64,000 nucleotides of DNA, taken from the NCBI GenBank assembly GCA_022457155.1, contig JAJGOT010000054.1:1667001-1731000 (forward strand), written 5' to 3'. A program made the position numbers and the translations under genes. Each line of letters begins with the position of its first letter. Position 1 is the stretch's first letter. The stretch comes from Cladopsammia gracilis. Its lineage: Eukaryota > Cnidaria > Anthozoa > Scleractinia > Dendrophylliidae. Shown one piece after another: positions 56,530 to 64,000 of this stretch. The notes under the pieces were generated by a model, which saw nothing but the letters and a program-made list of their open reading frames with translations, was not told where the DNA came from and searched no databases.

Positions 56530-56983
56530 AGTGCACCTAACCCCCAATTTTTTTTTGGCTTAATCAACTCTATGTACGTTGAAAAGTCGAATAGTAAAAT
56601 ATTTCTTGTTTTTAACATTGCGTCAGTGAGTTATAGAGATTTGAAGTTACAAAATGCTAATTTGATGACGTCATTTTAGGATTTTGCCATTATTTCTACG
56701 TCAATTTACAATACGCAGTATACGGCTTAAGGAAAATCAATTTGAGAAATACTAAATATAAACTGTGGACAGTCAATTGATTCGTAAAAGATATTCCTTG
56801 GAGGTAAAAAGAAGTAGTTGTATAATAAATGAATCCTAAAATGACATCATCAAATTAGCATTTTGTCAATTCAAATCTCTAACTCACTAACAGGACGTTA
56901 AAAACAAGAAATATTTCACTATTCGATTTTTCAACGTACATAGAGTTGATTAAGCGAAAAAAAAAATTGGGGTTAGGTGCACT
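56530..56983. mobile_element. 454-bp MITE with TTAA target duplication
   Basis: Arms of about 170 bases begin AGTGCACCTAACCCCCAATT and end in the complement. TTAA stands at both sides (56526-56529 and 56984-56987). The arms include TGACGTCATTTTAGGATT. TTAA duplications point to Kolobok or piggyBac-type transposases; neither is encoded here. Confidence 0.8.
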
Positions 56984-57059
56984 TTAAGATGCTTGGATGA
57001 TAAATTTATTGGTGCTCAATTGAGAAAGTCTGAGTCCTCTTAGTCAAACAGTTCAAGTC

Positions 57060-57395
57060 TAATTAGTTCAAGTCTAATTGGGGGAAATCTAAGTCAGCTT
57101 ATATGTTTTTTAATGAATGGAACTCCTTGAATGGATCACTGAAGACATTGGTAAATTTTAGGATTTTTAAAAAACAATGTTTTAATAATTTATAATTTTC
57201 TTTTTTGTCTATTATTATATTTAGTTTTCATTAGTTTATTTCAATTTTTCTTAATTCTATTTCTACAAATGTAATTAGTTCTTGTATTTCGAATATTTTT
57301 GTCAATTATTGTTGTAATTAACTTTTATATGGAGGTCCCTCATGAAAACCACCCATTGGTGATGTGGTTTCCTCCTTAAATAAATTACTTACTTG
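57060..57395 (+). mobile_element. LINE 3' end, second copy of the family at 22.5 kb
   Basis: WNSLNGSLKTLVNFRIFKK is the end of a CR1/L2-like RT protein. A T-rich 3' UTR follows with the hairpin CATGAAAACC...GGTTTCCTCCTTAAATAAA, paralleling 22700-22765. The copy is truncated on the 5' side. Confidence 0.5.
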
Positions 57396-57657
57396 TTACC
57401 ATTTGTCAACCCTATTAGTAATAATTGTTATGTTAGTATAGATCCCATAGCTCCTATACATTTTCTTTTATGCAACCCCAAGGCTGTTTTTGTTAAAAAA
57501 ATGTCAGTCCTTATACATACACTTCCTTGTCATGCATCTCAGCTTGAAGTTTTAAACAAGTTTAATAACATCCATGTACACAGTGCACACCACAATGTGC
57601 ACTAAATGGAAACAAACACATGGTAACTCTTAAGTTACATGTTACACCTTTTTAGGA

Positions 57658-57807
57658 GATCCGACTTCACTTCATGCTCTGAATCGAGATAATGGATTGA
57701 ACATGTCCAGTATTGAGAAGCTTAGTGCTGATGAAGTTAAACAATTTGCACAGAAAGTTGTAATTCCCACTTCGAAGAAGTCCAGGGTTCGTAAATTATT
57801 TGCATAG
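57658..57807 (+). other. Candidate terminal exon
   Basis: After an acceptor-like CACCTTTTTAG the frame reads GDPTSLHALNRDNGLNMS and IEKLSADEVKQFAQKVV and ends in a basic SRVRKLFA and TAG. A similar start, GDPMPLHHI, follows an acceptor-like site at 52228. The sequence looks coding but no family is recognised; it could be the last exon of the gene represented at 49.4-51.7 kb. Confidence 0.35.
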
Positions 57808-58149
57808 TCAATTACACATCACAACTTTGTTGATATTTATTTATGATAACATATTGTCCTTTATTTTTTCTCAAATGGTTTTAGAAAATATTAAATTTTG
57901 AAAACCTTAAGAAGCGAGTGTCATTGTTAATCGTTATTATCATATGTATTTTTGTTTTAGCAATGTTTGTTGGGTGATAGGATGGCAACTGTATGCCACT
58001 CTACTTAGTTGGAAACTGTCCATGCCATGGCTTTACCAAAGTGGAGGGACAAACACGGGGCTTTTACCACATTGTTTGTTGCCATCGGGTATGTATAGCA
58101 AATTAAGCTGTCAGCAGAGGATTCATTTGTGTCTTTAGAAGGAGGAGTA

Positions 58150-58503
58150 AAGGAGTAAAGAATTGGCGTTTCGATCCTTTGTAAAAAAAGAATTCGGCGA
58201 TGTTTTTCACAAGTATGCGCCCTCGAATGGCGACACGAAGAGCTTATTGCGAACTGTACTATTGCATAAATTGGATTTTGAAACCCGAGCCCAGCACCAC
58301 CCAGCACAAAATGGAAGCAGAAATAGCAAGATGCCCAGAGCAGCCAGAGGACCCAATTTTGTTGCATGAAACTGAAACAGAAATGATGGGACATCAACAA
58401 CCACCTGAGGACTCGACCTAGGAAATCAGGCTGAACCAAAGCATCTACGACGGATACCATCTACAAGGACTTTGAGACACTTGAAAGAAGGGGGGAGGTG
58501 AAG
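58150..58503 (+). pseudogene. Gypsy-type element 3' end with polypurine tract
   Basis: A short Pro/Glu-rich coding end (EAEIARCPEQPEDP, QQPPEDST) is followed by AAGAAGGGGGGAGGTGAAG, a purine tract directly before the LTR start at 58504. This arrangement is the usual 3' end of a Gypsy element. The same pol 3' end is not found after the pol segment at 62.2 kb. Confidence 0.5.
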
Positions 58504-59199
58504 TGTCCTGGTGTTGGTATCATCATGGGACTACATTCTAGTGACACAAACTTGTAATATATTCTATAGACTGTGAGCGTTTTTAGCATAATGAAAAACA
58601 GTACTTGTAGAAAGAGGAGTACAAGTTGAACAGTACACAAAGAGATAGATTGACTAAGGATGCCGCCCAAGCAAACGACCAACCAAAGCGAATCATAAGT
58701 TCCATAGAACAAGAAGCTGGTGGGGCTGTGAACATGAATTCCCCCAGCGACATCACAAGAAACAGAGAGCAAATATACAATGTGTGCTGAAATATAGAGG
58801 GACGACAATACAGTAGAAACACAGGCCATTCTTAGAGCCCTGACTTCATTAAACTGGTGAACCTGATGTAGCATGAAGACTTCCTCAGCGACATCTCTTT
58901 TGGGGTGAAATCAAGGAAATATGTGAAGCATATGGCTCCAAACACGTTTAACATGACAGACACTCAGAAGACGTAGATGAAGACATACTGTTCTGGGGAT
59001 AGACCAAAAAGCCAAGTAGGAATCGACATGACAAACAATATGGCTCCTTTTCATGTCACCATGCTGACATTCCCCCCCCCCCCCCCCTATGTATATCCGA
59101 ACCAACCCAGCAAGCACCCCAATACACTAGATGTCACGACAACAAGTGTGACAAAGTAAAGGGAGGATTTGAGTACCTTGCCTGGTCGTTATCTTTACA
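58504..59199 (+). repeat. Gypsy LTR (single copy in window), about 696 bp
   Basis: Starts TGTCCTGGTG after the purine tract and ends TTATCTTTACA before TGGTGGCAGCGAG. It contains a 14-base C run near 59074. Borders are inferred from TG/CA ends and neighbours because no second copy is seen. Confidence 0.5.
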
Positions 59200-59214
59200 T
59201 GGTGGCAGCGAGTG
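59200..59214 (+). promoter_or_regulatory. Gypsy primer-binding site
   Basis: TGGTGGCAGCGAGTG directly follows the LTR and begins with the TGG expected to pair with a tRNA CCA end. The tRNA is not assigned. Confidence 0.5.
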
Positions 59215-59261
59215 TGAAAGCGAATCCACACCTGAACGAAACCACACACAGACCATCGATT

Positions 59262-62187
59262 ATGGCTTCTGGATTTACGTTACCTCCTCCCCTCCACTCG
59301 AGATTCACGACGGCAACGTGGCGGAAAAATGGAAGAAATTTCATCTCGCCTGGAGCAACTACGCGCTTGCAACAGAGTTAACTAAGAAATCCGAGGAAGT
59401 ACAAGTGGCTACACTCCCGACAGTCATTGGAGAGGAAGCGAGGGATGTCTGGCCAGTCGAGGAAAACAAAGGCAAAATCGCGCGGCCAGTGTTACAACAA
59501 TTCAAGGATTATTGCCATCCCCGCAAGAATATACCCTTTGAGCGATATCGCTTCAACAAGCGGGCGCAAGAAGCAGGCAAGCGCTACGATCAGTATAAAA
59601 CTGCCCTGAGAAAACTCGCCGAGGGCTGTGATTTCGACAAAATCACACCCAAGGAAATATTGCGTGACCGTTTAATATTTGGCATTCGTGATGTTAAAGT
59701 ACGGGAGAAATTACTACGAGAATCCCAGCTCACATTGAAGAAAACCAACGAAATCTGCCGTGCTTCAGAAAGCACACCCGCACAGCTAAAGGAAGTCAGC
59801 GAGGGAGACGGTACAATCAGTAAATTTCCGCAAGAAATACCGGCGGCCATGTGGCAACAATGGAGTTCGAAACGACACAACAAAGGCATGCACTAACTGT
59901 GGGTGGATACATGATCCCAATAACTGCTTTGCTCGCTGTAAAACATGCGGTAACTGTGGCAGATTGAATCATTTCGCAGCTTTATGTCGCAGTGGTAAGC
60001 GCCGAGACCCAAACGACTCGAGCGTTAAGGCCGTAGATCAAGAGATTGGTGCTGGTGAAGACTCGGACGAAATATATGTGGTTAGTGATATTGCTGCTGT
60101 CACGCTCGACTATGCACAACTCGTGACTCTAGGACTGGCCTCTGGAAACTACTTGCGATTTCAGCCGGACACTGGTGCACAGTGCAATGTCATTCCAGTT
60201 CAACTGTACAAGAATGCTGCCCGATCTAAAACAAGTCAAGCCCGCAAACTCAACCATCTCGGCGTATGGTGGTTCCCAACTTCCGGTCGTTGGACAAGTC
60301 ACCCTAAGAGTGTGGCGTGACGATGTTAGGTGTTTGATAGATTGTAAGCTGGTAGATAACAAGAACATTCGTCCCATTCTAGGGCAAAAAGCGTGCATTA
60401 GCATGCGCATTGCCAAATACACAGATAATGATGCTATTAACAAGCCAGTGAAAGGCAACGGATCAGTCTTCTCAATGGAAGATAATCACCCCGGGGGCAT
60501 GTCGAAAGAAAGCCTTGTGAAACAGTTCCCAGAAGTTTTTGCAGAAGAGTAGTAGAAGCCTAGTACAATACCTCAGTAAATTTCTCCCAAACCTGTCAGA
60601 CATGACTAAGCCCTTACGAGAACTGACGCAGCAGGATGTCGAGTGGTGCTGGGAAGACGCGCACATCACAGCACTTAAGAAATTGAAAGAGGCAGTCACC
60701 CGCACCCCTATCCTTCATTACTACAGTCTTAGTGACGAAGTTACGCTTCAATGTGATGCATCAGTCGGGTCTAGGAGCCGCACTCTTGCAGAATGGGCAG
60801 CCCGTAGCCTACGCCTCCAGAGCCCTTACACCAGTGGAGACACATTATGCGCAGATAGAAAAAGAACTTTTAGCTATCATCTTCGCGTGTGAAAGATTTG
60901 ACACCTACATCTATGGCAGGGACGTGGTCGCAGTTGAAACTGATCACAAACCCCTGGAAGCCATTGTTTGCAAAGCCCTTAATTCAGCACGACCACGCCT
61001 TCAGCGAATGCTTCTTCGCTGACAATGATACAACCTACAGATCAGATACAAGAAAGGCAAGGAGACTTTTCTCGCTGACACTCTCAGCAGAGCTTTCCTA
61101 CCCGAGGTGCAAGTGTCAGAGTATGTGCATGAGCTGGAGGAAGTCGATCACAAGGCCTCACTTCCTGTCAGTGATGCCCGATGGCATCAAATCAGCGATG
61201 CATCAGCAGAAGATCCCGTCCTCCAGGCCTCAAACAGGGTGGGTGTTCCCCTGTACCTGTATCCTTATTTTGACATACGAACTCACCATTCAGGGCGAAC
61301 TAGTGTTTAAAGGACAGCAACTGGTGGTGCCGACCTCTCTTCGCAAGCTAATGGCAGAGACCCATGCCTCCCATATCGGTATTGAGGCCTGCATCCGGCG
61401 AGCACGTGAAAGCCTCTTTTGGCCACGGATGTCCACAGAGCTAAAGGAGTACATCGCAAAGTGTGATGTCTGCATGGCGCACAGAAGCGAGCAGCGTAAG
61501 GAGCCAATCCAGCAATATGATTTTGCAGCACGACCCTGATCGAAAGTGGCCATTGATCTGTGCGACCTGGACAGACGCACCCTCCTAGTCATATCTGACT
61601 ACTATAGCAACTACAAAGAGGTTGCGCGAATTACCTCTGTGACCTCAAGGTCCATAATAAAGGAGCTGAAAGCAGTATTCGCTAGGTTTGGCATACCAGA
61701 CATGGTTGTTTCTGACAATGGGCCCCAGTTCTCCTCCGCAGAGTTCTGTCTTTGCACGAACCTGGGGGTTTAATCGTAAGACGTCATCACCTAAGAATCC
61801 GCAGTCCAATGGAAAGGCCGAAAATGCCGTCAAAAGCGTTAAACGGTTATTCAGAGTTTTTGGCCCTACTGGACTGGCGAAATACTCCTACTGAAGGAAT
61901 TGGAACGAGCCCTGCACAGCGCCTTATGGGACGCTGTTACCGAACCCTGCTGTCAACCGCAGAGTCTACTGAAGCCACGCTACGACACTGAAGCGGATAA
62001 CCAAGGAATAATCGGGACGAAGCAGCGTCAGCAATACTATTACAATAGAGCTGCCAAGCCACTGAAGACCATTCTGCCTGGTGAGATGGTACGCATGAAA
62101 CTCCCGGGGCAGGACACTTGGAGCCTAGGGATCTGCACTGAAAGATTGGAAAACAGAAGCTATAAAGTCAAGATGGGCAACCCGTAG
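59262..62187 (+). pseudogene. gag-pol: Gypsy gag-pol with most of the reverse transcriptase deleted
   Basis: Gag starts at ATG 59262 (MASGFTLPPP), shifts frame near 59295, and continues with EKWKKFHLAWSNYALATE and PFERYRFNKRAQEAGKRYDQ. Zinc knuckles (CTNCGWIHDPNNCFARC, CGNCGRLNHFAALC) follow near 59895-59990, then protease DTGAQCNVIP (60169). At about 60550 the sequence jumps from a region before RT (QFPEVFAEE) to the thumb/RNase H boundary (QYLSKFLPNLSDMTKPLREL), so the RT palm with its YxDD box is missing. RNase H (QCDAS, VETHYAQIEKELLAI) and integrase (HASHIGIEAC..CDVC, VAIDLCDLDR, VVSDNGPQFSSAEF) follow with several frameshifts. The protein ends abruptly after VKMGNP. It is clearly non-functional. 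Confidence 0.8.
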
Positions 62188-62239
62188 CCTATACTCATAC
62201 CGGTAATGTACGTTACTCGTGGGGACACTTACGTAACAC

Positions 62240-62570
62240 AACAGGCAAATAAAACCAAAATTAGTTTCACTTCTGCTTGCATGCGTGAATAATCTCGTAC
62301 CCAGAACTAATGCGATGCACAAATCACAGACGAAAACAAAAATGATAAAAAGAAGAACGGAGGACAAATTTTACCTTGTCACTGTATCCGTCACAAGTAA
62401 ACAGCAACAAACAATAAAACCCAAATTTGTTTCGCTTCAGGCTTGCAAAATGAGGGCAATTACACCGAATCCCATGTACTGTGGGCTCAAAATTTCTCGC
62501 AGTGCATGCGTGCGTATCCTTGTACCCAGATCTAACGCAATGCACAAAAGTAGATATGAAAACACAGAGG
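62240..62570. repeat. Imperfect direct duplication
   Basis: Segments with AAAACCNAAATTNGTTTC, GCATGCGTG (62279 and 62504) and CGATGCACAAA-like sequence occur twice in the same order; the second copy has about 60 extra bases. The duplication lies just after the truncated Gypsy pol. No coding function is supported for 62188-62770. Confidence 0.55.
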
Positions 62571-62767
62571 AGAAGGAGAAAAACACAGGCCAATCCTTGA
62601 CTCGTTGCCATACCGGCACGAGTAGTAAAGGCTGCAATGGCATTTTGGCATACGGAACACAATGCAATGGTTTGCTTGAGTGGCTGCCAACAATAGCTTC
62701 CCAATGCCCAAAACAACCTTTATTGAATTAGGTATATATGGTCAATGACTAAGACCTCAAGCTGTGC

Positions 62768-63064
62768 ATGAGGAAACCTACACAAGTGGCAGCAGGGCTA
62801 GGCAATCCCCTGAACAAGTGGCACAACCAGGGCACCAAAGCTTTACACCAAGTGACGAAGGAGGAAACTAAAGGTGAAGTAATAGATCAAGCCATGATTC
62901 ATGAGAATGTAAATACTCGGGTTCTGGTACAGCATAAAAACAAGTTCATCAAAGCACAGTATGGTATGGGAGAGTATCGCCTTTCTCCAGAGTATGCCAA
63001 CATTAGTGCCGATCCATTGAGTTGGTCCCAGATGAGCAAAGTCAAAAGGCAGTCAAACAGATAG
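62768..63064 (+). CDS. Unidentified 98-codon ORF
   Basis: Starts at ATG 62768 and stays open to TAG 63062. Composition is protein-like (VIDQAMIHENVNTRVLVQHK, YGMGEYRLSPEYANI) and basic at both ends. No family, signal or membrane segment is seen. It may be a terminal exon or retroelement leftover. Confidence 0.25.
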   Translation: MRKPTQVAAGLGNPLNKWHNQGTKALHQVTKEETKGEVIDQAMIHENVNTRVLVQHKNKFIKAQYGMGEYRLSPEYANISADPLSWSQMSKVKRQSNR

Positions 63065-63199
63065 ATCGACTAAGGACTTTACAGCGGGTTTTGCCTGACA
63101 GACTATTTTTACTTCATTACTGTGCTTAACACGAGGTCCGTGAGTATCACTTTTAGAACCAAGCCACTACACGATAGTTACTCTAGAATAGCACTTGTC

Positions 63200-63712
63200 A
63201 GGCTTGTTGATTAAAGGATTATTATATTACCTATTATATATAAAAATAATTTTATTAACAATTAGAATAACTATTTACAATACATTAAAATTCTAATACG
63301 GTAAAATATGTACATTTAAAAAGGTATATCTAGCCTATATTACATCTCATCTGGCCGATCGACTGCAACTGCAACACTGTAAATCCTTGGTAACACTGTA
63401 AATCCTTGGCAACCTAGGTCTTGGGTGCCCTTATGTCCTATTTTATTATATTACCTATTATATTATATTATATTTTTTTAAGGCCCTATTCCCCCAGAGG
63501 GAAAAGGATATGATGATGATGATATGATGATATGATGATGATGATGATAGAGGTTTTTTAGCGTGAAGTTGTGTAATACGGCTGAGTATTTTTACTTGTG
63601 AGTCTCGAAAAAAATAAAAACTATGAAAATGAATATATAAAAATTATACATTTTTCACTTCTAAAATAACAACTGACAAGTAAAAATGTCCAGCCGTATT
63701 ACACAACGTTTT
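63200..63712. repeat. Low-complexity DNA, ATG/GAT microsatellite and inverted repeat
   Basis: ATTATATTACCTATTATATA-type sequence occurs at 63220-63245 and again near 63442-63475. A GATGAT run occupies 63508-63550. An inverted repeat pairs TTGTGTAATACGGCTG (63577-63592) with CAGCCGTATTACACAA (63691-63706) around a further TTTTTACTTGT pair. CACTGTAAATCCTTGG is repeated at 63376 and 63395. Confidence 0.65.
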
Positions 63713-63850
63713 GCTAATTAAATTGTTTATTATGACAGTCACCTAAATCTAAGATTTTGTCATTGTGTCGAATAATAAAGTTCATGTTTAAACATGATTA
63801 AAGTGTTTACAGTGAGCAGATAATTGAAATTATTTCATGTCCATTTTAGG

Positions 63851-63988
63851 TTCTGGCGGCCATGCACAACAGCCTAATGACATCCTCTGCAATGACTGAA
63901 CTGTTTGCTTGTCTGTCCACCAGCATCGAAAAAATTCAACAGTTTGTCAAGCATGGACGACAATACGACAATCAGTTCAATGGTTAAT
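63851..63988 (+). other. Candidate orphan exon at window edge
   Basis: After an acceptor-like GTCCATTTTAG the frame reads VLAAMHNSLMTSSAMTEL and IEKIQQFVKHGRQYDNQF and stops at TAA 63986-63988. A GTTAAT just before the stop could instead be a donor. Looks coding and helical; no family recognised. The gene, if real, may continue beyond the window. Confidence 0.3.
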
Positions 63989-64000
63989 ATACCTGAGTAG

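Overview
The window looks like nuclear DNA of an invertebrate animal, most likely a cnidarian (coral or sea anemone). It is AT-rich and its exons have GT-AG introns. The transposon mix (BEL/Pao, Gypsy, DIRS-like tyrosine-recombinase elements, Penelope-like elements, several LINEs, tRNA-derived SINEs, EnSpm/CACTA and ISL2EU) is one I associate with cnidarian genomes. The phylum is inferred: no ribosomal or orthologous host marker is present. Almost every recognisable coding segment belongs to a mobile element.

Layout. 0-11 kb: a TA-flanked MITE, a broken Myb/SANT-like gene, a dispersed gene-derived repeat, minisatellites, an old BEL/Pao gag, a hammerhead-ribozyme-like motif and a tRNA-derived SINE. 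11.9-17.9 kb: a complete and very young BEL/Pao element (two 265-bp LTRs differing at one base, 4-bp target duplication). It carries gag-pol in one frame with two premature stops and sits inside an older SGNH-hydrolase-like fragment. 18-31 kb: SINEs, a DIRS-like remnant with inverted repeats, LINE pieces, a second DIRS-like gag/RT remnant, a Penelope-like remnant and a LINE 3' end on the minus strand.

31,171-44,230: an apparently intact 13,060-bp EnSpm/CACTA transposon with CACTG termini, matching 28-bp inverted ends and a 3-bp target duplication (CAC). It holds two divergent spliced genes around a 186-bp shared promoter region. A 6-exon transposase (1053 residues) lies on the minus strand and a 5-exon SAM-domain protein (394 residues) on the plus strand. 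Every exon junction keeps the frame and I found no internal stop. Tandem repeats lie inside both ends. The SAM-domain partner is the most interesting part of the window.

44,485-49,400: an ISL2EU-type transposon with an AT target duplication. It has a THAP + DDE transposase on the plus strand and, convergently, a long SWIM / YqaJ exonuclease / PHD / Ulp1-protease gene on the minus strand. Both genes are broken by single-base indels, mostly in homopolymers.

49.4-64 kb: a decayed SWIM-type zinc-finger gene split by a foldback element, a LINE ORF1 piece, a second copy of the dispersed gene-derived repeat, a TTAA-flanked MITE, orphan exon-like segments, a Gypsy element in apparent tandem (3' end, one LTR, then gag-pol lacking most of RT), and low-complexity DNA.

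Functionally, three systems can be read almost whole: BEL/Pao (reverse transcription and integration), EnSpm (transposase plus an inferred helper) and ISL2EU (transposase plus nuclease/protease protein). Exon boundaries and families were read by eye; no similarity search was run.
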